Position numbers and translations under genes: made by a program. The notes below the pieces were generated by a model, which was given only the letters and a program-made list of their open reading frames with translations, did not search any database and was not told the DNA's origin. A stretch of DNA of 64,000 nt, taken from contig NC_052487.1 of NCBI RefSeq assembly GCF_009730915.1, positions 434,001 through 498,000 on the forward strand. The letters run 5' to 3'. This document shows positions 1 through 15,641 of this stretch, one piece after another. Source of the stretch: Dioscorea cayenensis subsp. rotundata (lineage: Eukaryota > Streptophyta > Magnoliopsida > Dioscoreales > Dioscoreaceae). How positions within the stretch are numbered: position 1 is the first letter of the stretch; each line of letters opens with the position of its first letter.

Positions 1-400
1 AAATTAAACCAATTATATCAACAATAACACACTTAACAAAACAATAAATAAATAGCCAAAAGTTAATATATATATATATACACACCTATATACATACAAA
101 TAACTTGGAATTCAAAAAGAAATAACCCTACTTTGAAACATAATATATAGAAATTTACCCAATCTTGAATCATCAAATAATCCGAGATTTTTTTCACATT
201 TTTTTAAACAAATTCAAAAAAATAGAATAATACTCGAGAATTAAACAAAAAAATAAGTCCGAAATCAATGTTAGAAAAAAATAATAATTTACTAATAAGA
301 TAGCCAAGTGACCAAATAATAGAAGAAATAATTTAACAAAAACAATTTAACAAGTGTCACAAATACATCATATATTAATATTTATAGGTGGTTTACTTAC
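1..400. other. AT-rich non-coding stretch
   Basis: Very AT-rich sequence with short A and T runs and a small TA repeat near 68-80. I see no exon, RNA gene or element here. It would be intron if the opposite-strand exon at 401-620 belongs to a transcript running leftward out of the window. Confidence 0.6.
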
Positions 401-620
401 CTGACTAGCTAACATCAAAACTATAAGCGCCACGAAATTAGGCTTCCACAAAATACCCTCCCAACGATAACCACACAGCCCTCGACGAAGAGGTCTATCT
501 CCGTCCTCGCCATGCAGACCACACACCAAAAAGAAAAGAAAAGGAAAGAGGCAAGATCTCTCCTCTTTCTTGGTTCAAACGAGGACTATATCGGAAGAAA
601 GCAAAAAGGTGGCGGTAGGG
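401..620 (-). other. possible 5' exon of a leftward transcript
   Basis: Read on the minus strand, a pyrimidine-rich leader (CTCTTTCC, CTTTTC runs) leads into sequence of higher GC content that ends at a good donor (CAG then GTAAGT, exon edge at 401). A frame stays open across about 60 codons up to the donor, but its only ATG begins the last five codons (MLASQ). The first ATG, in another frame, gives a short peptide that stops before the donor. This could be a 5' UTR exon, or a first exon with a tiny coding tail, of a gene lying left of the window. No protein family is recognised. Confidence 0.3.
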
Positions 621-758
621 TTTGAAAACCTAATAAGATATAAGAATTAAGAGAAAAAAAAAATTAATAAAAAAGGAAAGTTTCTTTTCCTCTTCCGTAA
701 CAGCTTTATATGCAAAACAATTAAATGAAATAAATTAAAAAAAAAATGTGTGGGGCCC

Positions 759-761
<3 letters not shown>

Positions 762-826
<65 letters not shown>
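762..826. repeat. (TA)n microsatellite
   Basis: Uninterrupted TA dinucleotides for about 65 bp, between the opposite-strand leader and the first visible exon of the GDSL esterase. Confidence 0.95.
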
Positions 827-830
<4 letters not shown>

Positions 831-934
831 CATGGTTGGATATGTTAATATTTTATCAGACCTTATTAGCCTATCCTGGCGTAATAAATGCCATTGCTGT
901 CTAGTCTGATTTCATGTGTTATATCATTTGACAG

Positions 935-1245
935 AATTGTTCATCCGCCATGTTGGTTGTCTTGATCACTCCTCCCCCAGTTGATGAGCATGGGCGAAAA
1001 GAATATGCAAGGTTTGATGTTTCCCTTCTCACTCAGTTTTTTATTTGTGATATCTTTTATTTCACTTTTACCTCTTTACAGTATGATTTTTGTGCTTGAA
1101 TGGCCACAGGTCTTGATGAAATTGAAATTTACCAAGTTTGAATAATTCAGTGAACCTTTGAAGTTCAAAAAGTTTCATATACAAGAAAACATCATTGATG
1201 TCCCCCTGACATAAATTAAATATTGAGCATAGAATCTCATCTAGA

Positions 1246-1290
<45 letters not shown>

Positions 1291-2022
1291 TGAACAAAAG
1301 GGGTTGCCCACGGGCAGCTAAACCAAACTCAAAACAAACCAAACAAAAAAAGAATTGACAACAGGACCAGAACCAACAAAACAGCAATAAAAAAACAAGA
1401 AGCTCAGAAGCAATAGCCATGTTCCTCAGCAGCTTCAGTGATCCAGTGTGGAAGTTCCATTCCCTCATTCAGAGTTCTTTGATTGAGATGTTATGTGTTT
1501 GTCAGATCTTTATATGGTGAGAAGGCCATGGAGCTTCCAGAGAGGACAAATGAGATAACCGGCAACTATGCAAAGCAATGCATTGACCTGGCTAAAGAGC
1601 TGGATCTCCCATATGTTGATCTTTGGTCGCTAATGCAAGAAACTGAAGGCTGGCAGAAAAAGTTCCTGACGTAAGTGATGGTTTTTCGCAAGCATTTACT
1701 TTCACAACAGCATATCATACAATAAAGAAGGATCTCTTTCTGTTTTGTGAAAAAAATTGATTGGTTCGGTTATATTTATTTACAGTTGAGCAGATAATTT
1801 CATCAATTAGTGCATGATCCTTGTATTATGATCTCCTTCAATTGTGTGTTTTATCCCAGTGATGGTTTGCACCTGACAGAGGAAGGCAATGCAGTGGTTC
1901 ACAATGAAGTGGTGCGCGCATTCAGTGAAGGTGGTCTTTCCACGGAGCATATGCAGTGTGATTTTCCTCATCACATTCATATTGATTGGCATATGCCTGA
2001 GAGAGCATTCCAGAAGAAGTGA
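935..2022 (+). CDS. GDSL esterase/lipase, C-terminal part
   Basis: Three exons join in frame: 935-1011, 1506-1670 and 1860-2022 (TGA 2020-2022). The product reads through LVVLITPPPVDEHGR, NYAKQCIDLAKELDLPYVDL and TDGLHLTEEGN, the second half of the isoamyl-acetate-hydrolysing (CPRD49-like) branch of plant SGNH hydrolases. The catalytic Asp-His pair is visible in DGLHL. The N-terminal half, with the GDS serine block and the GxND block, is absent from the window. It lies either left of position 1 behind a long intron or is lost. The second intron holds a (ATT)n tract and a probable LINE 3' end. The family cleaves small acyl esters; the substrate cannot be told from sequence. Confidence 0.75.
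1246..1470 (-). mobile_element. LINE 3' end with (AAT)n tail, in a GDSL intron
   Basis: On the minus strand about 180 bp of sequence ends in a clean (AAT)n tract (1246-1290 on the plus strand), the kind of microsatellite tail some plant LINEs carry. Just upstream of the tail is a GT-rich stretch. At 1380-1465 a frame reads NEGMELPHWITEAAEEHGYC, which looks like the region after the RNase H domain of plant LINEs. No target duplication was identified. The assignment rests on layout and weak protein likeness. Confidence 0.45.
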
Positions 2023-2578
2023 AGCTGCCTCTTTCATTGATGCTCTTAATCTTTATTGCCCGCCTCTTGCACGCTTGTCTTTTGAGAGGTGAACATGCTA
2101 CTGGCAGGTGATTTTATGGCCATAAAAACTTTGTATTCTATGAATATACAGTGTTACAATTGGAACAGTGTATTCAACCTGTTAAGCAACTGCATTAGGT
2201 ACGCTTCCGAGTTGCTTCATGTTACATGACGCAGCATGCCTCAGGTTGATTATGCTTGATAGAGCACCACATATTTGATTAGAAGATGAGTTAGTATTTT
2301 TTTCATTAAAAGCACAAATATTTTATATAAAAGATTTGATATCAATAAATCAAAAAGTGTTTGGTAGTATTATTTTTTCAATCATAAAACTTGAGATATA
2401 AACATATTTTTTATAATAATTTAGATTTTAAATCATAGTTTAAATTTTAAATAAATATTTATAGTGATTAATTTTAAAAATGTATTAACGTTAATAAATA
2501 TTTGTAGTGATTTTAAATGCCTCAAATGATTATGCACTTGTGCATGAATTATGCAAATCGGATGTCGGTGGCGTCTAA
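2023..2578. other. 3' UTR and spacer, GDSL esterase to helicase
   Basis: The first part is presumably the 3' UTR of the esterase gene. The rest, from about 2290, is AT-rich with no supported exon or element. Confidence 0.6.
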
Positions 2579-2625
2579 GGCCCACGGAGATAATGGGCCT
2601 TAAAGTATTGTTATTCAAAGGCCCA
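2579..2625 (+). promoter_or_regulatory. site II (TGGGCY) cluster upstream of helicase
   Basis: Three GGCCCA/TGGGCC hexamers lie at 2579-2584, 2594-2599 and 2620-2625, 165-210 bp before the helicase start codon. Site II motifs of this type are bound by TCP factors and are common before plant genes for ribosome and RNA metabolism. The motifs are seen directly; the regulatory role is inferred. Confidence 0.5.
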
Positions 2626-2789
2626 TTGACTGACAACAGAGGGAAAGAGTGAGGGTGCCGCGCTGGGTAGGTATCCTAGGAGTAGGCGGCAGTACCCAGG
2701 GGCCAGAACAGGAGGGTCTTCAAAATCAAATCGGCCCCTTATCCCCTACTAGGTATTCGATTCATCTTCATCTTCGTCTCTTGGCCAGC

Positions 2790-8130
<5,341 letters not shown>

Positions 8131-8384
8131 CAAAGTCCTCCACGGGAGCCATGTGCATCTGCTCAATACAATGATGATGCAGGAAAGATTTCTGATGGGC
8201 GCGACCGCTCTGCTCCCTAGCACATGAGGTATTAATTTTGTCTAACACATAACCCTTTTACGATCTCTTTCTAAGTAGAACAAAGGGTGGGTGTCATTTT
8301 TGATGATAGATGATAGAGTATGGTTGGTTGCCCAGTCTGCTCTTGGAATATTGTCGTCCTTAACAAGGAACATGGTGAAATAGG

Positions 8385-8442
<58 letters not shown>

Positions 8443-9462
8443 TGATGCTTTGGTATGGCAGCGTTTTGATGAAGAATTGCCATGTGCAACAGCATTTTTG
8501 TTTTTCTCAGTCCAATGCTGTTGTTTATTGTGAAGTGAGTTACTTTCTTTGGGTTATACTTGCATCCATTTGTGTGTGTTCTTGATTCATTGAATAGGCT
8601 GACGAGAGTTTTCCATCCAAATACCAGTTAAGATATCATGTTTTGGTGCGTGTGGCCTTTAAGAACACTGCAGCTCAATGCGTTTGTTATATGAACACTG
8701 GAGGCTGGTGGTATGGTATGACTTGTGAGAACTCCACCCAAATCAAGCCTTGCTTCACCTGCCAGCTGGATAAAGAAATGGCAACAACAAATAGTTTATA
8801 TCTATTTTAATACTTAGAGGCTTGTATTTTATCTGTTAATGTGGACACGTTATTATTAATAGCTAAGATCATCAGCTATTCAATTATTTTATTTTGAATC
8901 AGTTTATCTCAGTGCATATGGTTCCCTATTATAACTGCATGGACGAATTGTTGCTCACCAGACCACTCACATCCAGATTGAGAGCTATGTATGTCAAATG
9001 AGCCAAATTGAGGCATTGAATTACGGATGAAAGATAACTTAGACCCAGACTCAGCTGTGACAGGAGCAGAGATCTCACATGGGAGCCCTTTACCGCATTG
9101 GCATAGACACATACAAGCATAAAATCAGGAAAAGTTTTAGGCCCGTAGTCCTTCAATCCTGTCTTCCTGAGTTAAACCAGGGAATATAAATTGATAACAT
9201 ATGCTAATTTAAGTACAATTTCAAGGGCCAAATTTATCAAACATGGTATCCATCATCTTCAACAACAATGGCAACATTTTCACAGCACCAGTTTTGAACT
9301 CCCAGTGCTGACTTTTATCTACCATTGATGATGCAATCACTCCCAAGGTGTACAGAAACCACAAAGATTAGAGACTGGACAAGCAGGAACATGCAGGCGA
9401 AGAGGGGTTATCAGGTGAGGTACTCCCAGAAAACAATTTGGTGGTTCTTTTTTCTTCACTTG
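8131..9462. other. 3' UTRs and spacer between convergent genes
   Basis: This holds the helicase 3' UTR and, from the other side, the RING-protein 3' UTR. A (AT)n microsatellite lies at 8389-8440. The segment 8900-9160 is somewhat less AT-rich and has open minus-strand frames, but I recognise no protein in it and see no splice structure. Confidence 0.6.
8389..8440. repeat. (AT)n microsatellite
   Basis: About 52 bp of uninterrupted AT dinucleotides downstream of the helicase stop codon. Confidence 0.95.
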
Positions 9463-11555
9463 TTAGGGCATGTACACCTGGACGCTAGCGTTTTTCATGG
9501 ACTGGCAAACAGGACAGACATCAATGAACCCCTCGCACTCCAGGCACAGACAAAGATGCCTGCATGGCAGCAGAAGCATGGAGACTTCCCTAGTCTTGCA
9601 AGCTTTGCATGTCATCTGTTCGCCACTGCTTGATCCCTTATTACCAAGAAATCTTACTAGAGGCATAACCCCAGTAAGGCCACGGCCGTGAACATGACTG
9701 GGGTTATAGGTAGAGGCTGCATCATCCACTTCACTGTCCCCGCACCCTTCCTTGACTTGATCTGCCCCCTGAGCTAGGGCTTCTTTGAGGTTATTCTTCA
9801 ACACATTCACCACAGACTCATTATATTGAGCCCTGTAGTGCCAAGACTGGGCTTCCACAGCCACCTGCTTAATCCGTTCCACAAGTTCCCTGTTCTTCCT
9901 GTTCATACTCTCTATCTCAACCTCTTTCTCGCGGAGCTTTTTGCCCACCTCCTTTTCAATTGTTCCAAGGAAAGAAGCCATATGCCTTTGCTTTATTTCT
10001 TTCACCTCTTTAGCAATGTGTTCCTCCTGTTGGATGACAAACAAGACATAAGCCACTGGAAAACAAAAAACTTAAAGAGACACAAAAAGCATTTACTTAA
10101 TATATCAAGGAGAGGTAACATCAGTAAACAAGATGAAAATGCAAGTTCCTGTAAAGCATGGCCAACAGACAAAAATATGACCATGGTGTGTTTGCAGTAG
10201 TTATTTCACAAATAGTATTGCATTTTCAAACTAGCACTGCATTTTCAGATACAAGATGGTAGGATAATTACTGAATCAGCTCTAAAAGAAGCAACACAGT
10301 TTTAAAATACAGGAAGTAAATATAATTAAATTATAGAAATTGATAAACGATAACTAACAGTTTATGGATGAAATTTTCAAACTAAAAATTGAAGTTTATT
10401 ATAAGGTGGATTATCAATACCTGAATTCTGATGTAATGGTCAAACTCTTCCCTTTGACGATCAATCTCAATTCTTAAATTGTCACCAAGAGACATAATGA
10501 TGGGAACTGAAGGCATGCTTCCACTGGCAGTGGTTACAGAAGAGTTGTGTTCATCATCATCCAGTGACAGTCTTAGCCCGGTTGACACAACATTTGGGTT
10601 TGGAATACTTGCTGAAAGATCAACCTCATCTTGAACTGGACTGCTTAAGGAGATCTGGAGCTTGTGAGCTCTTGCAAAATCCTCTGCCTCCCTACTTTTG
10701 ATAGGTTGGTTGAAAGCTGACAGGTTACCGTTTCCAACCAGCAGGAATAGTGATGTCAATCAGGGGCACCATGTTACAAAGAAAAAGAATACGATCTCAT
10801 GGGCTCAACAAGTAAAAACAGACAACTGGATGCACTGGATACTTATTTGCTATGATTAGGCATAGTCTTCATTCATGACAACATCATTAATAAGTAAATC
10901 TTGTGTGACTACTAATACAAAGAGATGTATAGCATAGAGGAGGGAGTACAATCAGATGTTAACAACAGTTCATTAAAATGATTGAACTTTCTGAACTTCC
11001 ATGTCAAGTTCAAGGGAATGTCTTTGCTGTAGAAATAAACACGGAGCATGAGGTAAATTATAACAAATTTCCTGTGAATACTTTGTTCGTGTTTGTTTTC
11101 ATATTGGTTGCAAGCAACATCTGAACATGCAAGACAAACAGATAAAGAAGAATAAAGAAGAAAAAATTGGCATTACCAAGTCTCCAAATGAAAGAAAAAA
11201 CAACTATCACTGTAACTACTACTACAACAACAACAAAACTATCAACAAGAACAACACTATCAACAAGTTAAGTGAATCGATTGAATCAAAACAAATCTAA
11301 AATACAATGAAACTATGAGAGCCCAGTGGAAACTGAGACACTGAATTAAAAATTAAGGGCAAGAAAAGCAGCATCCGACAGGAAAAGATAACAGCAAACC
11401 TCGAAATAGGCAGACACAATAAAATCTTTTGCAGTCTCACACTTACTATTTGCAAACAACTGAAGTTGTGTAGATGTGTTGGAATCATATGGGAACTGAT
11501 TATTGTCCTCCAAGAAAACAGGAAACAATGGGTTGACATTGTTGCCTCCAAACAT
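9463..11555 (-). CDS. SBP1: SBP1/BOI-type RING finger E3 ubiquitin ligase
   Basis: Three coding exons on the minus strand (11447-11555, 10421-10716, 9463-10026) give about 322 residues starting MFGGNNVNPLFPVFLEDN. The central region carries IPNPNVVSTGLRL and SLGDNLRIEIDRQREEFDHY, then a long coiled coil (MASFLGTIEKEVGKKLREKE, VERIKQVAVEAQSWHYRA). A C-terminal RING (CKACKTREV, LPCRHLCLC, CPVC) ends in VQVYMP. This order matches plant S-RNase-binding protein 1 and BOI-related ligases, which pass ubiquitin from E2 to targets in self-incompatibility, stress and hormone signalling. Exon 2 cannot begin where family alignment predicts: the only usable AG in phase is at the ...CTGTCAG acceptor, so a family-conserved stretch (GNGNLS) falls in the intron. 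An upstream leader exon probably lies near 12177-12600. Confidence 0.88.
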
Positions 11556-12176
11556 TGTCCTGATATAAACAAAGGAACATCCGAAGTGAATGCGATAATG
11601 TAGAAGCACAATCAGCAGGTCATATAATTGCCATTATCAAGTTCCAGCTGCAATTCAATAAATAAAATTCCAGCCCAGAAACAGTGAAGAACACCAAACA
11701 AAAAAAAAAAGACATGCCTTGAGTGAGATGATGTAAAATTGGAAAAGAAAACACGAAACCATCAAGGGGGAACAAGCGTGAAAATTTCTCACCAGAAATC
11801 AGAAACGCAGAAGGAAAAACAAAGGCGAGTGCAGTGATTAAAAAAAGGGGAAAATCTTTGTTTTACTGCTTGCTTTATTTTCAATAGGGAAGAGCAAAGA
11901 AAAGATAAGAGAACAAACAAAAAAAAAAGGGTGAAAACCGACCAGTAATCTTTCTAAACGAATAGAAAAGATCATCAATTCTAACGAAAATCGTTCAAGG
12001 GGAGGCTTGCGTTCTGTCCAAACATAATTCGATGAAAAAAAAAAATGAAGAAAGAAAGATGAGTCCTAAAGAGAGAAGGGGAATTACAGTAAAACCTCGG
12101 AATTATATGAATAATAGGCAGAAGATGGAAACTTTGAGCAATTGATCTCCCTCGAGTCCTGCCTTTGATGATCTTA

Positions 12177-12600
12177 CCTGATCCAGAAAACGCGATACAC
12201 TTTTACAAAATAATTAAGAAATGTGAAGAGAAAAAAAGAATCTGATTTTGGGATCGAAACGCATGCGCGCACAATTGCACAAAGCCAATGAAAATAATTA
12301 AATAAAAGTGAGCAAAAAAAGAAAAAAAAAAAACGTGAAGGGTGTGAGCAAGCGTATGTATGGTGCGTGGATTTGAAGCAAAGATTCTCACGTAATATCT
12401 CTGGAGGTTTCCAACAATAACGTAAAGAACGATGACGATGTAGAGGGAGAGGGAGAGATTGTAGACGAACGCACAAGACAAGACACGATGCACCGGAGAA
12501 GAAGACGGTGGGGATGATGATTTTCTTTCTATCTTTCTTTCTTTCGTTCTTTGGGATGCTCTTGTCCGTCCCCCATCCATCATGGTCCATCCCCCCTCTT
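12177..12600 (-). other. probable 5' UTR exon of the SBP1-like gene
   Basis: On the minus strand a leader-like, pyrimidine-rich segment ends in TCTGGATCAG followed by GTAAGATC, a good donor (exon edge about 12177). Many BOI/SBP1 genes have an intron in the 5' leader; that intron would span roughly 11,600-12,176. A frame is open through the segment, but the predicted peptide is low-complexity and resembles nothing known, so I treat it as untranslated. Confidence 0.5.
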
Positions 12601-12664
12601 TCTAATTATTATTAATTGTAATTGTCATTTTAATTATTCATGGCAATAGGCAATCCATCTACTA

Positions 12665-12713
<49 letters not shown>

Positions 12714-14964
12714 TCTATAATAATAATAATAATAATTTATATTTGAAATTAATACTTGAAAAATAAAAATAAAAACTCAGTTAGGTTAGCCTACCCCATT
12801 ACTCACAAGGCACGGTTGACAGACAGTTTTGATTAACCGAGGTAAGGTTGGTAATATTTTATTGATGGTTAACAACCTGCCAATACCATTTATACAATAG
12901 CATTTCTCTTGTTTATATTCATGGCACGGTTAACTTTTTCCATAAGATTATTTGATTTTTACTTCCTTTTTCATGAAATTTAGTAAGAGTCGACATTAAT
13001 TTTTTTTTCTTAATAAAATGGATAAATTATAAATTTATTAAACAAAGAAATCAAGTACAAAGCACGAGTCGACATTAATTTTTCACCAAGAGTTCAAGAT
13101 ACATGGGAAAACTTCTCTCGTTTTTTTGGAATTCATATTACTATATTAGACTTGGCATTGAATTTGAAACTGGGACTGGAAGTAAGATTGGGAAAAAAAA
13201 GGCTGACGGCCAGGACACCACCGACTCTGCTTTATTCCAGTAAAGCATGCAGTAGAGTTGGTGAGAAAATAAAATTCAATATATACAACCAATTTCATTT
13301 AACATGTCCGAGGACCGGTTGACCAAGCGAGGATTTCTCTTCAAATTAAAGAAACCAGAAGGTACTACAGGACTACGTGTCCTCTGTGTTAAGTATTTAG
13401 CTAAATATACATTGCCATATATTTTATAGATAAATTAAGAACATAGATAGATGTAACCTGTAAGTTGTAAGCTTATCATGAGTCATGACATGAAAAAAAT
13501 GAAGCAAGGGTAGAGACGTAGAGTGTATGTATTTTGTTGGTTCTCGGGACCAGCAAATCAAACCGGTATATATATTATACAAGCAAAAGTTGAGATTGTG
13601 ACAGAAGACATTGTCAGGGAGTCACACAATCCATATGCAAGCACCATGAATTAGTTTCAAATATTAATTCATAGCTTTTGGTGCTTTGCCGGCTCAGCAC
13701 GCTATACATGTTCATAATTTGTCCTGATAAAACACCCAAGGCCCTCCTCCTCCTCCTCCTCACTCGCACAACCCCAACATTGGTTGGTTGATCATAATAT
13801 CGGTATGTGTACCATGGCATCAATATATACAACCACTAGTCACCGTTTATAAAGATTTGTCAGCTTTTATTTTATCCTCTTCTCTCTTCCTCTATTGCTG
13901 CAGCCTGCAGCGCCTTCAATGCCAGGTGCGTCTTCTTCATTCTTTTTATGTCTTCATTTCTTCATTGGTTTTCCCTTTCCTTAATCTGTCTTATCATAGA
14001 CAGTACTTGCCACCTGGTTTGCTAGATTGCTTAAAAAAAATGTAAGAGTGTGGTTGGCACCCAGACAAAAAGTGCCAATGGACATGAAATGTGACTGTTC
14101 GTGGCAGCATATATAGTATTGTTTGGACTGTAATATATGGTCCTAGCTAATTATGATAATGCAATCATCTTCGCCCTCTCAATGGGATCCCAATGTGGTG
14201 AACATATCACCCAGAATGATTGATGATTAATTGATGGATAACTAGCTAGCTGCTAGAGTGTTCATTGGATTTGGGGCAGAGAAACAATCATCGTAATTAC
14301 AAATTTGTAAAGAACATGCATTATGAAGGCGATAGGAAGTTTTCATAGCATAGCAAACACCAAGCAGCTCCAGCACTGCACTGTTCAAGAGTGTGTCTGT
14401 GAGTATGTGAGACGAGCAAACCGAAAAGCACAGAGAAAATAAAGTGGTTGTTAACTCAAGAGGCTGACTGGACGGTGAGGAACTAAGCTGTCCTTGATCT
14501 GAAAAGATATCCTCCGTTCAAACTCCAATAAAAGGTAGAACCGTAGAACTGAATGCAGATTTAGACTAGATATGAAGTCTCACTTTCTCGTTTAGTGAGG
14601 AGATTGGATATTGCTTTTGATCATTATTGATCATAATTATTAAATAATTAAGATAACAGAATTTTATAAAACACGTACCTCCAAGTTGTCTGTCCGAGTC
14701 AGAAGTCCGGAGTCCGGAGCCCTGAGTCCTGAGTCCTAGTCAAAGAGCAAGTAGTCTGAGTACAATATTGAGAAGAAAGCTAAAGAAGCTTGAGGCTTGT
14801 TCCGAAAGCAACATTGAGAATAGATATATATATATAAATATATATTCTCTTGGCGAATATAATACTAAACATATATGTATTAGTCCTGGTTGATTGGTTT
14901 TCCCTCCAAACGTGAGGAGAAGCAAAGCATCTGATACAGTCACCTTTGGTTATCCCTTCCCTAC

Positions 14965-15014
<50 letters not shown>

Positions 15015-15641
15015 TAATCGCTTGCTCACGCACTCTTCCTTCCTTTTAAAAGAAATATATATATTTTTAATGTTATTGTTATTTTGGTTTTCTACAAAAC
15101 AATTAACCTTTTCCTTCTTATACCTGAAAGAAAACCAATTCAAAGTTTGGTATCGCTTCCATTAATGCTTTTCATTAATGAGAACCTCCTGCTCATTTCC
15201 CTGCTTGACATGTGTTGGTATTTTTTGGCTGAAATTTGTTTCCCTGTTTGACATGTGTTGGTTTTTTGGCTGAAATTTTTGTTCTGTCCTTTTGCGTTGG
15301 AGTTGCCCTGTTTCTTCTTCCGTCCTTGCTTGTGCAGATGATGCATTGCCTCCCCTTGCAATTTTAGGATTAGCATCCAGGATCAAGAGCCCTTCCATAG
15401 CTTTAAACATTACTATGACCTACATACATGCCTCTGTATTCTAGACCTCTTCTTCTTCTGTAAGCCGGCCGGGAGACTCTGCATCTTGTTTCTTTTTCGA
15501 CAGACCTTAGCCTTGGTGAATTAAATGCCAATTTTGTTTCCCACGCGAGTTTTCTGCTAAATTTTACTACTGTTTTGGAAGTTGAGAGGAGGGTGGTTTA
15601 TCATCTTCGATCTCATAACTCAATAGTTGGCACTTGGCAGC
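12601..15641. other. 3-kb intergenic region between divergent genes
   Basis: Lies between the divergent SBP1-like and membrane-protein genes. It contains (CT)n at 12668-12709 and again at 14969-15009, (TAA)n near 12718-12737, a CTC trinucleotide run near 13745-13760, a short GAGTCCTGAGTCC-type duplication near 14710-14735, and a 42-bp tandem pair at 15197-15280. I see no protein-coding gene, tRNA or known microRNA. The right end presumably holds the promoter and leader of the membrane-protein gene. Confidence 0.6.
15197..15280. repeat. 42-bp tandem duplication upstream of membrane-protein gene
   Basis: Two adjacent copies of a unit beginning TTTCCCTG and containing TTGACATGTGTTGG and TTTTTTGGCTGAAATTT, differing at a few bases. 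The unit contains TTGAC, the core of the W-box, twice over; any regulatory meaning is speculative. Confidence 0.8.

Noticed and set aside
8900-9160. Two overlapping open minus-strand frames
   Set aside because: No recognised domain, no splice context, and they lie where a 3' UTR is expected.
12174-12590. 138-codon minus-strand frame upstream of SBP1
   Set aside because: Low-complexity peptide in a likely leader exon; no resemblance to a protein family.
15140-15410. Minus-strand frames possibly from a retroelement
   Set aside because: Sequence likeness too weak, and the repeat in the frame comes from the 42-bp DNA duplication.
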